35,965 nt of DNA from Gp6-AA45 sp035652075. Its GTDB lineage: Bacteria > Acidobacteriota > Vicinamibacteria > Vicinamibacterales > CAVVIG01. The position numbers were made by a program, and so were the translations under genes. Where the stretch lies: positions 1 through 35,965 of the forward strand of contig DASREL010000212.1 in NCBI GenBank assembly GCA_035652075.1, in the 5' to 3' direction. The notes under the pieces were generated by a model, which saw nothing but the letters and a program-made list of their open reading frames with translations, did no database searches and was not told where the DNA came from. Shown here one piece after another: positions 22,851 through 31,380 of the stretch; the first letter of the stretch is position 1; each line of letters opens with the position of its first letter.

Positions 22851-23480
22851 ATGAATCGGCTCCGATTGACGGTCGCGGCCATATTGCTCCTGGTGATCGC
22901 GAACGGTGGCGCGCCCCGCGCTCAGACCGCGCAGCCACAGTCGGTCGTCGACGAGGTCCGAGAAGAGCTGCTTCAGCTACCGACCTATTGCGTTTTCGAT
23001 TTCCTGGCGTTTGCGTATCAGGACGGCACGGTGACGCTCATGGGATACGCGTCGACACCCACGCTGCCCATCGATGCGGAGCGCGCGGTCGGCCGAGCAT
23101 CGGGCGTCCGTTCGATCGTCGACAAGATCGACGTGCTGCCCATCACGCAGGAAGACAACGACGTCCGCTGGAGCACGTATTACGCGATCTATCGCGACTC
23201 GTTTCTTTCCCGCTACGCGCCGGGCGCCGGCACGCTGTGGGGCCACACACACACGTTTCCGACTGGACATCTGATGCCGCTCGGTCCGATTCGCTTTCTC
23301 GGTACTGAGCCGGCCGGCGATTACCCGATTCACATCATCGTCAGGAACGGCCGCATCATGTTGCTCGGCGTCGTCGACTGCGAGGCCGACAAGGACCGCG
23401 CCGGACTGCTCGCGCGTGGCGTCTCCGGCGCGGCGGGTGTCGACAACGAACTCACCGTCGATGCGATGCCGTCCTCATAA
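22851..23480 (+). CDS. Periplasmic protein with two BON domains
   Basis: 209 residues with a signal peptide (residues 1-25, cleavage near APRAQ). Two BON-like domains: residues about 33-100 (VVDEVREELLQLPTYCVFDF, DGTVTLMGYAS, ERAVGRASGVRSIVDKIDV) and 150-205 (IIVRNGRIMLLGVVDCEADK, VSGAAGVDNELTV). BON domains bind phospholipid or the envelope. It is the first gene of a five-gene export operon, eight bases ahead of the permease, so it may be a periplasmic accessory of that system. The middle stretch (residues 105-148) is not BON-like. Confidence 0.82.
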   Translation: MNRLRLTVAAILLLVIANGGAPRAQTAQPQSVVDEVREELLQLPTYCVFDFLAFAYQDGTVTLMGYASTPTLPIDAERAVGRASGVRSIVDKIDVLPITQEDNDVRWSTYYAIYRDSFLSRYAPGAGTLWGHTHTFPTGHLMPLGPIRFLGTEPAGDYPIHIIVRNGRIMLLGVVDCEADKDRAGLLARGVSGAAGVDNELTVDAMPSS

Positions 23481-23488
23481 ACAGGACC

Positions 23489-24625
23489 ATGGCTGGTATC
23501 TTGAAGCTCGCGTACAAGCTGCTGGTCAACGACCGCACGAAATTCAGTGCGCTTCTCGTTGGGTTGACGTTCGCCGTGTTCCTGATGGTGCAGATGCTGG
23601 CGATGTTCGCCGGCGTACTCAATCGTTCCTCGTCCACGGTCTTCAACATCGGTGCGTCGATGTGGGTCATGGATCCGGCGGTACAAACGGTCCAGAGCAC
23701 GATCGGTATGCCGGACTACGTGCTGGACGCAGTGCGGAGCATCCAGGGCGTCAACTACGCCGTGCCGCTGTACTCCGGAGGCGCGCTCGCGAAGCTGTCG
23801 GACGGAACGTATCAGGCGGTCACCGTCCTCGGATTGGACGACACGAGCCTGTTCGGCCGGCCGCGGCTCCTTGAAGGCCGCATCGAAGACGTGTACGGCG
23901 AGAACGCCTTTATCGTCGTCAAGGATCCGGAGTTCCCCAAGCTCGGAAACCCTCGCATCGGGACGGAATTTCAAGTCAACGATCATCGCGGCGTGATCGT
24001 CGGCATCGCCAAGGTCGCAAGCAGCGGCCTGTTCGGGGTGCCGACGCTGTACACCACGTACGGCCGCGCGCTGCAATACCTGCCGAACCCTCGGTTCACG
24101 ATCTCGTACGTGCTGGTCGAACCCAAGAGCGCATCCGACGTCGCGCGCATCAAACGTGAGGTGACGGCGCTCGGGTACCTCGCGTTGACGAGAGACGAGT
24201 TCGTCGATCGCATCTCGGACTTCTACAAATATCAAACCGGCGTCGGCATCAACATCGTCATCATGACGATGATGAGCTTCATCGTCGGCCTGTCGATCTC
24301 AGCGCAGACCTTCTACACGTTCGTCATCGAGAACCTCGAGAAGTTCGGGGCGTTGAAGGCGATGGGCGCGAAGAGCCGAGAGCTGATTCAGATGATCCTG
24401 TTTCAGGCCAGTTTCACCGCGCTGACGGCCTATGGGCTCGGCGTTGGACTCTGCGCCGTCGTGATCGCGCTGGCCAGGATGCGCAAACCGGACTACGCGG
24501 CCCTGATCACCTTCGGCAATCTCTCGGTCGCGTTCGTCGTCGTCGTCATCATCGCCGGCCTCTCCAGCTACATGGGTGTGCGGCGGGTGCTGCGGATCGA
24601 GCCGTTCGAGATCTTTCGGAGCTGA
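23489..24625 (+). CDS. ABC transporter permease, FtsX/DevC-type
   Basis: 378 residues with the FtsX/MacB-like layout: one N-terminal helix (FSALLVGLTFAVFLMVQM), a large periplasmic domain (about 45-260), then three C-terminal helices (IVIMTMMSFIVGLSISAQTF, the region 318-340, and LSVAFVVVVIIAGLSSYMG), ending LRIEPFEIFRS. The FGALKAMGAKSREL segment is the coupling loop to the ATPase. It would export a substrate to the adaptor and outer-membrane channel encoded downstream. The ATPase gene begins two bases after this stop. Confidence 0.88.
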   Translation: MAGILKLAYKLLVNDRTKFSALLVGLTFAVFLMVQMLAMFAGVLNRSSSTVFNIGASMWVMDPAVQTVQSTIGMPDYVLDAVRSIQGVNYAVPLYSGGALAKLSDGTYQAVTVLGLDDTSLFGRPRLLEGRIEDVYGENAFIVVKDPEFPKLGNPRIGTEFQVNDHRGVIVGIAKVASSGLFGVPTLYTTYGRALQYLPNPRFTISYVLVEPKSASDVARIKREVTALGYLALTRDEFVDRISDFYKYQTGVGINIVIMTMMSFIVGLSISAQTFYTFVIENLEKFGALKAMGAKSRELIQMILFQASFTALTAYGLGVGLCAVVIALARMRKPDYAALITFGNLSVAFVVVVIIAGLSSYMGVRRVLRIEPFEIFRS

Positions 24626-24626
24626 A

Positions 24627-25325
24627 ATGGCGGCGCCTGCGATTACGGCGACGGGCGTCGTCAAGTGGTTCGGCGAAGGCGACGCGAAAACGATGGCGTT
24701 ACGAGAAGTGAGCTTGCAAGCGTACTTGGGCGAGATGTTGTACATCGTCGGGCCGTCGGGCAGCGGGAAGACCACGTTGTTGAGCGTCCTCTCCGGCATC
24801 TTGCGGCCCAACAGCGGCAGCGTGAGCGTAGAAGGCACGGACATCTGGCAGCTCGACGGCGATCGGCTCGCCGACTTCCGGCTGCGGAAAATCGGGTTCG
24901 TCTTTCAGGACTACCATCTGTTTCCCCGATTGACGACCGCCGAGAACGTCGCGATTCCTTTGATCCTCAAGCGGCGCCCCTGGAACGACGCGTTGAAGGA
25001 CGCGCACACTTACCTTGACATCGTCGGGCTCAAGAATCGAGCCGACCTCCCTCCGGTCAAGTTGAGCGGCGGCGAACAACAGCGGGTCGCGATCGCGCGC
25101 GCCATTGCGAGCCAGCCCGACATTCTCATCATGGACGAACCAACCGCATCGCTGGACGGCGACACCGGTCGCACGATCGTCGGGTTCGTGAAGGAGCACG
25201 TGTTGAACGAGACACGATCGATTCTGATCGTCACGCACGACGATCGAATCTACGACTTCGCCACCCGCATCCTGAAGATGGAAGACGGTCGGCTGACGGG
25301 TGCGGAACGAGGCAAGGCCGCATGA
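24627..25325 (+). CDS. ABC transporter ATP-binding protein (MacB/LolD-like)
   Basis: 232 residues with all nucleotide-binding motifs: Walker A GPSGSGKTT, Q-loop FVFQDYHLF, signature LSGGEQQRVAIARAI, Walker B ILIMDEPTASLD and switch His in VTHD. Start ATG 24627 is two bases after the permease stop; the frame continues upstream into the permease gene without sense. It powers the permease in the same operon. Confidence 0.93.
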   Translation: MAAPAITATGVVKWFGEGDAKTMALREVSLQAYLGEMLYIVGPSGSGKTTLLSVLSGILRPNSGSVSVEGTDIWQLDGDRLADFRLRKIGFVFQDYHLFPRLTTAENVAIPLILKRRPWNDALKDAHTYLDIVGLKNRADLPPVKLSGGEQQRVAIARAIASQPDILIMDEPTASLDGDTGRTIVGFVKEHVLNETRSILIVTHDDRIYDFATRILKMEDGRLTGAERGKAA

Positions 25326-26401
25326 GAAAACTGCTCGTTCTGTGTTCGTGCGCCGGACTCCTCGCCGCCAGCGTCGTGGCGTACGTGTCGGGCATTACGG
25401 AAAAACCGCTTCCGCCGGCCTTTCATCCGGCAACCAACCCCTACGCGACGGGAATCTACGCGAACGGCATCGTCGAAAGCGAGCAGCCGTCGGGACAAAA
25501 CATCAACGTCTATCCCGAAGTGGCGGGCACCGTGAAGCAGATCTTCGTCGCCGAAGGCGACTCGATCGAGGTCGGCGCGCCGCTGCTGCTGATCGACGAA
25601 TCGATTCAGCGTGCGACCGTCGAGCAGTTGCAGTCGCAGGCGCAGGCGGCCTTGACCGTGCTCGCGGAACTGCGCGCCCAGCCGCGAAAAGAGACGCTCG
25701 AGGTGGCGGAGGCGCAGGTGTCAGCCGCCGAAGCCGCCTTGAAGACGGCGCAGGACGCACTGCAGAAGCAGCAGACCGCCTTCGAGCTCAACGCCAAGGC
25801 GGTCAGCCGGGATGCACTCGACGCCGCTGCCAACACGGCCGCCACCGCACGTGCGAACGTCGACGTCGCTCGGAAGCAGCGCGACCTGACGAAAGCCGGT
25901 GCCTGGATCTACGACATCCGCAACCAGGAACGACAGTATGCCGCGTTGCACAAGTCTTTCGTCGCCTCCAGCGCACTGTTGTCGAAGTACCGCCTGGTCG
26001 CACCGCGAGCCGGGCGGGTCCTTGCGGTGCACGCGTCCGTCGGCGCGTTCGTTTCGGGACAGGGGGCGTACGACAGCTACACCCAGGGGATGACGCCAGT
26101 GCTGGTGTTGGGCACGGGACCCGCGGCGCTGCAAGTCCGCTGTTACGTCGATGAGATTCTCGTGCCCCGATTGCCCGCGCCAGGGAAGATGAAAGCCCAA
26201 ATGTCGATCCGCGGGTCCGATGTCAGAATTCCGTTGACGTACATCCGCACGCAGCCGCTGGTGTCACCCAAGATCGAATTGTCCGATCAACGGCTCGAAC
26301 GCGTCGACGTCCGCGTGCTCCCGATCATTTTTCGGATCGCGCAGGCCACTGCCGCGACGATTTACGCCGGTCAGCTGGTCGATGTGTATATCGGGGAATA
26401 G
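25322..26401 (+). CDS. HlyD-family membrane-fusion (periplasmic adaptor) protein
   Basis: 359 residues; ATG overlaps the ATPase stop (ATGA). An N-terminal signal anchor (5-25), then a lipoyl-type beta-hairpin (NINVYPEVAGTVKQIFVAEG, DSIEVGAPLLLID), a long coiled-coil hairpin (residues 100-200, Ala/Gln-rich), the second lipoyl half (YRLVAPRAGRVLAVHASVG) and a beta-barrel/membrane-proximal domain. It bridges the inner-membrane ABC permease and the outer-membrane channel. Confidence 0.9.
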   Translation: MRKLLVLCSCAGLLAASVVAYVSGITEKPLPPAFHPATNPYATGIYANGIVESEQPSGQNINVYPEVAGTVKQIFVAEGDSIEVGAPLLLIDESIQRATVEQLQSQAQAALTVLAELRAQPRKETLEVAEAQVSAAEAALKTAQDALQKQQTAFELNAKAVSRDALDAAANTAATARANVDVARKQRDLTKAGAWIYDIRNQERQYAALHKSFVASSALLSKYRLVAPRAGRVLAVHASVGAFVSGQGAYDSYTQGMTPVLVLGTGPAALQVRCYVDEILVPRLPAPGKMKAQMSIRGSDVRIPLTYIRTQPLVSPKIELSDQRLERVDVRVLPIIFRIAQATAATIYAGQLVDVYIGE

Positions 26402-26403
26402 TG

Positions 26404-27843
26404 ATGACGCGAGCTTACCGTCCAGCATTGCGGCTGCTCCTCGCCATCGCTGCGACCGCGAACGCGGCGTGCATGATCGGTCCCAAGTACACGACACCTT
26501 CGGCACCGGTCCCGCCCGAGTACAAAGAGCTGCAGGCAAGTGGTGGCACATCGCCCTGGAAAGCGGCGCAGCCCGGCGACGCGGCGGATCGGGGGCCTTG
26601 GTGGGCAGGTTTCAACGATTCCCTGCTGAATGACCTCGAAGAGCGCGTGCAGGTGAACAATCAAAGCGTCGCGGCTGCCGCCGCGAACGTCCAGGTCGCC
26701 CGCGCGCTGGTTCGACAGGCGCGCGCCCAGTTCTTCCCGGCGGTCACCACCAATCCTGGTGTGACGAGTGCGCGAATCGCGACAGGGTTTGGTCAAACGC
26801 TCGGCGTGACCTATACCGCTTACGCGTGGCCAGTCGAAGCCACCTGGGAGCCGGATCTCTGGGGTCGCATCCGCAACACCGTTGCCGCCAGCAGGATCGC
26901 CGCACAAGGCAGCGTCGCTGATCTCGAGAACGTGCGCCTGTCGGCGCAAGCGGAGCTCGCCGTCGAATATGTGCAGCTGCGAGCCCAGGACGCGCAGAAG
27001 CAGGTCATGGACACCGCCGTGAACGCCTACCAGGACGCGCTCGATCTGACGCGAGACCGTTATGTGGCCGGGCTCGAATCGGACGAAGCGGTCGCGCAGG
27101 CGGAGGCGCAGCTGACCGCGACGCGTGCGCAGGACACGAATCTGGGGATCTTGCGCGCGCAGTACGAACATGCGATCGGCGTCCTGATCGGCGAACCGCC
27201 GTCGAGGTTCTCGGTCGCCGTTGACACACGACCGCTGACACCGCCCGCGATTCCTGTTGGCGTGCCGTCGGAACTGCTCGAGCGACGTCCCGACATCGCG
27301 GCGGCGGAGCGCGCGGTCGCCCAGGCGAACGCGCAGGTCGGTCTCGCCCAAACGGCGTTTTTTCCGACTGCGACCTTGAGCGGCTCGGCAGGCTTTCAAG
27401 CGGTGTCGATCGCGCAGTGGCTCACGTGGCCCAGCCGCGTGTGGTCGGTCGGGCCGACCATCGCCCAGGCGATCTTCGACGCCGGGCTCCGCAAGGCGAC
27501 CGTGCAGCAGTATCGGGCCGCGTACGATCGTACGGTCGTGACGTACCGGCAAACCGTCTTGGTGGCGTTCCAGGAGGTCGAAGACAACCTGGTAGCGCTG
27601 CGCATTCTGGCCCAGGTGATTGACGAGCAGGGCGCCGCCGTCGAATCAGCGCGGAGAAACCTGCAGCTCGCCGACGTGCGTTACGGCGCGGGCGTCGATC
27701 CGTATCTGAACGTGATCGTGGCGCAGACGGCGTTATTGAACGCGCAACAGACGGCCGTCGCGTTCAGGTCGCAACAGCTCGTGGCCAGCGTGCAATTGGT
27801 TCGGGCGCTTGGCGGCGGCTGGAATGCGTCACAGCTCCAATAG
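26404..27843 (+). CDS. TolC/NodT-type outer-membrane efflux lipoprotein
   Basis: 479 residues from ATG 26404, two bases after the adaptor stop (a GTG at 26401 also starts the frame). A lipobox is visible (ATANAAC, Cys about residue 23), then CMIGPKYTTPSAPVP, the NodT-family beginning. Typical elements follow: PWWAGFNDSLLNDL, coiled-coil helices with repeated Ala/Gln (VAAAAANVQVARALVRQARA), YAWPVEATWEPDLWG, LERRPDIAAAERAVAQANAQ and a second repeat. It forms the outer-membrane exit duct of the system. Confidence 0.92.
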   Translation: MTRAYRPALRLLLAIAATANAACMIGPKYTTPSAPVPPEYKELQASGGTSPWKAAQPGDAADRGPWWAGFNDSLLNDLEERVQVNNQSVAAAAANVQVARALVRQARAQFFPAVTTNPGVTSARIATGFGQTLGVTYTAYAWPVEATWEPDLWGRIRNTVAASRIAAQGSVADLENVRLSAQAELAVEYVQLRAQDAQKQVMDTAVNAYQDALDLTRDRYVAGLESDEAVAQAEAQLTATRAQDTNLGILRAQYEHAIGVLIGEPPSRFSVAVDTRPLTPPAIPVGVPSELLERRPDIAAAERAVAQANAQVGLAQTAFFPTATLSGSAGFQAVSIAQWLTWPSRVWSVGPTIAQAIFDAGLRKATVQQYRAAYDRTVVTYRQTVLVAFQEVEDNLVALRILAQVIDEQGAAVESARRNLQLADVRYGAGVDPYLNVIVAQTALLNAQQTAVAFRSQQLVASVQLVRALGGGWNASQLQ

Positions 27844-27853
27844 GCGTCTTTCG

Positions 27854-28630
27854 TTACGGGCTGGCGGCCCCCGCGATCACGCGATCGATCTGCACGCGAG
27901 CAGCAGCGAGACAGTCGCCGGTACGCAACTGATCGAACGAGTGGAACCCTTCCCCGCAGCGTTTGATCGAGATCGCCGCTTCGTCGAACGCCGAACGGAG
28001 CGATCGCCGGTGAACCGAATCGATCACCGCCACGATTGCGGCGTCGGCTTGTTCCATGCGCCCGTGAAGACTCGCCAGGTCTTCGAGCTGGCGCCGTGCG
28101 ATATGTGCGCGCCCCCGCGGATCCTCGCGATGACATTGCAGGCAGCGTTCTTCAACCGCCGTGGGCGACAGGACGTCCCCCGCCATCGAGCGATGGCACG
28201 AGGTGCAGGTCGGCCCCATGGCGTTGCCTTCTGCCAGCGGCTGTTGATGCGGACCGATCGCAAATGCGTTGGCTTCGGCAGGATGACAACCGCCACAGGT
28301 CTTCGGCAGCGCCATCCAGTACACCGGACTCGACGGGTCGGCGCTGGCCTTGATGCTTCGATGCGCAACGCTCGGGTCGGCGGCGGTCGCATCACCACCG
28401 TGGCATTTTTCGCAGTCGACGCCGGCCAGGGAATGCTTCGACGTCAACCACTCGTCCGTGTGGGCGAGGGCGACGAGCGATCGGGTTCCTATCTCCCCCA
28501 GATGGCAGTTCACGCAATAATTTCTCACCGGTTCCTGGGCTGACGCCGTCTGCGGCCGGTACGGAGCAACGAGCAAACACGTGACGACGGTAACCAACAT
28601 CAATCGGAGCCGTGAGCCCCAGGAGGTCAT
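27854..28630 (-). CDS. Pentahaem c-type cytochrome
   Basis: 258 residues from ATG 28630 (AGGAAAG three bases upstream; an in-frame ATG at 28669 would lengthen the signal region). A signal peptide ends near TASA (residue 31). Five CXXCH haem sites: CVNCH (39-43), CEKCH (73-77), CGGCH (112-116), CTSCH (142-146) and CLQCH (163-167). Extra histidines (HTDEW, KHSLAG, AHRSIK, GPHQQP) could be distal ligands, as in NapC/NrfB-related or cytochrome c3-like carriers. The last 80 residues are a haem-free helical segment. A periplasmic electron carrier. It converges with the export operon with a gap of ten bases. Confidence 0.88.
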   Translation of the reverse strand: MTSWGSRLRLMLVTVVTCLLVAPYRPQTASAQEPVRNYCVNCHLGEIGTRSLVALAHTDEWLTSKHSLAGVDCEKCHGGDATAADPSVAHRSIKASADPSSPVYWMALPKTCGGCHPAEANAFAIGPHQQPLAEGNAMGPTCTSCHRSMAGDVLSPTAVEERCLQCHREDPRGRAHIARRQLEDLASLHGRMEQADAAIVAVIDSVHRRSLRSAFDEAAISIKRCGEGFHSFDQLRTGDCLAAARVQIDRVIAGAASP

Positions 28631-28722
28631 CTTCTTTCCTGATGTGAAGAACGCAAATGCGGTACCCATCGACGGCCCGTTCTGGCGACAGGTCGGCCCT
28701 GTATGATGCAGCGAGATCCATG

Positions 28723-28736
28723 ACGGATTTCCGTCG
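28723..28736. other. Short perfect hairpin upstream of the cytochrome gene
   Basis: GACGGA-TT-TCCGTC, 6-bp stem. It lies about 95 bases upstream of ATG 28630 and could be a small operator or the base of a leader hairpin. No other support. Confidence 0.25.
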
Positions 28737-28943
28737 GATAAGGCAAGGGTCTCTCTGGCGTCGTCGCTCGTCCAGGGGCGCGAGAGTTGCGTTCATGACG
28801 GTGATCGGAGCGCAGGCCTCCGCGGAGCGAGACAAACGCAGCGACACCGCGGTCAGTTGCCTTTGAACGTCAACCCCATTCCAGGATCGCGTTGCGGCGC
28901 AGGGCGGTCCCATTTTGGCGGACGGCTTCGACTGCCGCCGAAT

Positions 28944-29183
28944 CCGACAATCAGCCCGACGCTGGTGATCGTCGCGGTGGCCGACAACATCACGGACTCG
29001 CTGAGCGTTCACGTCTACCAAGAGAGCGAGAACATCGAGGAGCGAGCCGCACTTCGCGCGACGTTGACGAACTTCGCGGCGCGGCTCCTCATTGCGGCGA
29101 GCGGCGATCCTGGTGGGCGAGATCGTCGACGAACAGCTCGAGCGGCGGCGCAGTTGGTAGAGCCCGCAGCGTCCAGCGAGTAG
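28944..29183 (+). pseudogene. Remnant of a membrane protein (VIT/CCC1-like?)
   Basis: The frame encodes PTISPTLVIVAVADNITDSL, then SVHVYQESENIEERAALRA and TLTNFAARLLIAAS. A conserved DN-x-TDSL-x-(I/V)H-x-YQESE phrase reminds me of VIT1/CCC1-like small membrane transporters, but I am not certain. There is no proper start, no other membrane segment, and the sequence becomes arbitrary after residue 80. I read it as a degraded fragment. The rest of 28631-29274 holds nothing convincing. Confidence 0.3.
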
Positions 29184-29274
29184 ACTGGTCGTGAGGGGCG
29201 TACTTGTCAGCTTGCAGGGCGTCGTGTTCGGCATCGCCGCCCTCCGAGCGACGTCCCCGAGTGGCCGACGCATT

Positions 29275-29523
29275 ATGACGAAACCGAAAACATCCGACGA
29301 TCCAGACATCCACAAAGGCGCGATCGAGGGTGATCGGCCTGACGACGAGCAATTTGGGAACCGCAATGTTCCAGCACTGGACGACGAGGGTCTGCCAGCG
29401 CTCCCGATCCCGATTGCGGAAGACCGTATTGGCGCCAACCTCGACGACAGCGAGATCGCCAATGCCGACGAGCGCGGAGGGACGAATGACGCATCGCGCG
29501 GCGAAGTCGAGCCGCTCGAATGA
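29275..29523 (+). CDS. Small hydrophilic acidic protein (82 aa)
   Basis: From ATG 29275: TKPKTSDDPDIHKGAIEGDR, then DDEQFGNRNVPALDDEGLPA and IAEDRIGANLDDSE. The protein is Asp/Glu-rich, probably disordered, with no hydrophobic core. The phrase EQFGNRNVPALDDEGLP looks conserved rather than random. No clear ribosome site, and a GTG at 29191 would extend it by 28 residues. No function known. Confidence 0.5.
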   Translation: MTKPKTSDDPDIHKGAIEGDRPDDEQFGNRNVPALDDEGLPALPIPIAEDRIGANLDDSEIANADERGGTNDASRGEVEPLE

Positions 29524-29532
29524 TCCCCCTCG

Positions 29533-29666
29533 TCACGCCGACCGAATCATCGTCAGCAGCATTTTGAAGGGCGTGCGCGCCGACAGTGCGTGTGCTGATC
29601 GAGAATCATCTCTCCCGCCGACAGCTGGTGCGCCGTGCCGGCGATGGTGATGTCCGGCTTGCCGGC
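29533..29666 (-). pseudogene. Frameshifted cupin C-terminal remnant
   Basis: One frame gives AGKPDITIAGTAHQLSAGEM, then ILDQHT; shifting frame near 29590 gives ALSARTPFKMLLTMIRSA and stop 29533. Joined, this is the second half of a cupin barrel (L-x-AGE-x-I...HALSAR...LLT). No N-terminal half or start is present. The other 185 bases up to 29851 contain no gene I can support. Confidence 0.45.
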
Positions 29667-29818
29667 GCGGCGAGATGCGGCTCATCCAAGAACAAGCGCG
29701 TGAACGCAGCCGACTGTATTTGGAGTTTTGCTGGGCTGCGGCTTAGCCCGCAAGACGACGCTCCGCGTAGCGGGGGGACGCTGGTTGTCTATCCTGTTGG
29801 TTCTTCGTTTGTTTTACC

Positions 29819-29830
29819 TCAGGCGCCTGA
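29819..29830. other. 12-bp perfect palindrome
   Basis: TCAGGCGCCTGA with no loop, about 22 bases past the stop codon of the XRE-cupin gene. Purpose unknown; could be chance. Confidence 0.2.
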
Positions 29831-29851
29831 TGTCTCTCCCCGGTGCTCGCG

Positions 29852-30439
29852 TCAGGCGGCGGTCACGACGATCGCGCTGCACGCCCCGCGGCCACGGCTC
29901 CGGTAGCCATGGGGAACGGTTGAATCAAAGTACATCGCGTCTCCGCGCGCCAACGCGTGTTCCTCCTCCCCGACGCGCACGCCGAGCGCGCCCTGCAGCA
30001 CATAAATGAGCTCGACGCCCGAGTGTTGGTGGACGCGGATCTTCTCGGGCGGCACCGGCAGGAAGTCCGCGAAGTACGAGTTGAACCGGCGCTCGGTTGC
30101 CCGATAGTCGAGCGATTCGAACCGGTACGAGATGTCGCGCGCACCGGGCTGATCCGGGAGTTGCACACGCTCCGCCTTTCGCACGACGGCCAGGAGCGGC
30201 TTCTGGCGGGCGCCGACGAAGAAGAACTCCAGGCCCACGCCGAAGACCAGCGCGATCCGCAGCAGCGTCGGCAGCGTGGGAAACAGCCGCCCACGCTCGA
30301 TCTTCGAGAGGAGCGCCGGCGACAGCCCCGTGTGCCGGCCGAGTTCGACGAGGCCCATCTTCTTCTTGAGGCGCAGCGCGCGAATCTTGCGGCCAATCTC
30401 GTAGTCGCTCAATCCCGTCTTCAGCGTCGCCGACAGCAT
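29852..30439 (-). CDS. XRE-family regulator with C-terminal cupin domain
   Basis: 195 residues, ATG 30439 with GGAGGGG upstream. Residues 14-70 are an XRE helix-turn-helix (IGRKIRALRLKKKMGLVELG, HTGLSPALLSKIERGRLFPT). Residues 118-190 are a cupin: VHQHSGVELIYVLQGALGVRV, LARGDAMYFDSTVPHGYRSR. This is the PuuR/SutR type of repressor, sensing a small molecule through the cupin. It is divergent from the DUF378 gene, over a region with a GCACT direct repeat, and probably controls that operon and itself; that is inference. Confidence 0.88.
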   Translation of the reverse strand: MLSATLKTGLSDYEIGRKIRALRLKKKMGLVELGRHTGLSPALLSKIERGRLFPTLPTLLRIALVFGVGLEFFFVGARQKPLLAVVRKAERVQLPDQPGARDISYRFESLDYRATERRFNSYFADFLPVPPEKIRVHQHSGVELIYVLQGALGVRVGEEEHALARGDAMYFDSTVPHGYRSRGRGACSAIVVTAA

Positions 30440-30526
30440 CGGCCCCTCCCGTTTTTCCTGACACGCACATTTCGCGGCGGTTTTGTCCTACGGCTCACAC
30501 GACTTTGCGAGCGGCGATGATTTTAC

Positions 30527-30554
30527 TTGTATGCACTTTTTATTGCACTACATT
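30527..30554 (+). promoter_or_regulatory. AT-rich promoter with TGCACT direct repeat
   Basis: TTGTAT (30527-30532), 16 bases, TACATT (30549-30554) give a plausible promoter for the 30608 gene. Within it TGCACT occurs twice, at 30532-30537 and 30544-30549, 12 bases apart. This AT-rich island stands out in a GC-rich region. Its position between promoter boxes is ideal for a repressor such as the divergent XRE protein. Confidence 0.5.
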
Positions 30555-30607
30555 CAAAGTCTGCATGGCGCCCGGACAACCCCGGGCGCTGAGACAGGGA
30601 GGAAGTG

Positions 30608-30847
30608 ATGAAACAGATCGACATCGTCGCCGCCGTTCTCGTCGTCGTCGGCGCGCTCAACTGGGGCGTCGTCGCCATCGCCCGCGTCGACCTGGTCGCG
30701 GCGCTGTTCGGCATGCGCTTCGGCGAGGTCTCGCCGCTGAGCGCGATCGTGTACGGACTGGTGGGCCTCGCCGCCGCGTATCAGGCGCTGTTCTGGAAGC
30801 GCGTGCAGACCCGCTGGGCGCAGCCCGCGTCGATGCACGCCCGTTAA
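30608..30847 (+). CDS. DUF378 family small membrane protein
   Basis: 79 residues, ATG 30608 with AGGGAGG upstream. DUF378 hallmarks: DIVAAVLVVVGALNWGVVAI, then LVAALFG and IVYGLVGLAAAYQALFW; two helices, conserved ALNWG. Inner-membrane protein of unknown function. First gene of a plus-strand run that continues with a fasciclin gene 30 bases later. Confidence 0.88.
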   Translation: MKQIDIVAAVLVVVGALNWGVVAIARVDLVAALFGMRFGEVSPLSAIVYGLVGLAAAYQALFWKRVQTRWAQPASMHAR

Positions 30848-30877
30848 CCGCATCAGTCAAAGGAAAAGGAGTTGATC

Positions 30878-31375
30878 ATGTTGAACATGCTCGCCATCGG
30901 AACCACAGTGCTGGGAATAGTCGTCGCTGCGTCGAACGCCACCGCGGCCGACGCACCCACCAAGAACATTGTCGACACGGCCGTTGCGGCTGGGTCGTTC
31001 ACGACGCTGGTGAAAGCGCTCGACGCGGCGGGCCTCGTCGAGACGCTGAAAGGCGCCGGGCCGTTTACGGTGTTCGCGCCGACCGACGAGGCGTTCGCCA
31101 AGCTCCCGGCCGGCACGCTCGAGACGCTGCTGAAGCCGGAGAACCGGGCAAAGTTGACGCGTATCCTGACGTATCACGTCGTGCCGGGACGGGTCATGGC
31201 GGCTGACGTCGTGAAGCTGCACTCGGCCACAGCGGTCAGCGGCGACTCGATCGCTATCGCGACACACGGCGGCGGCGTCACGGTCGACAACGCGCACGTC
31301 GTGAAGACGGATATCGCCGCGACCAACGGCGTCATTCACGTCATCGACGCGGTCATCCTTCCGACCGAGCGGTAA
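30878..31375 (+). CDS. Secreted fasciclin (FAS1) domain protein
   Basis: 165 residues from ATG 30878 (AAGGAG six bases upstream; a TTG two codons before is the alternative). Signal peptide ends NATA-AD near residue 24. One FAS1 domain: KNIVDTAVAAGSFTTLVKAL, GPFTVFAPTDEAFAKLPAGT (H1 motif), ILTYHVVPGRVMAADV (YH motif) and GVIHVIDAVILP. Secreted adhesion-type or stress protein. Confidence 0.92.
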   Translation: MLNMLAIGTTVLGIVVAASNATAADAPTKNIVDTAVAAGSFTTLVKALDAAGLVETLKGAGPFTVFAPTDEAFAKLPAGTLETLLKPENRAKLTRILTYHVVPGRVMAADVVKLHSATAVSGDSIAIATHGGGVTVDNAHVVKTDIAATNGVIHVIDAVILPTER

Positions 31376-31380
31376 CGGTC

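Noticed and set aside
28392..29462. 356-codon minus-strand open frame across the cytochrome upstream region
   Set aside because: Ser/Arg-rich without motifs; overlaps the pentahaem cytochrome gene and the small acidic gene in other frames.
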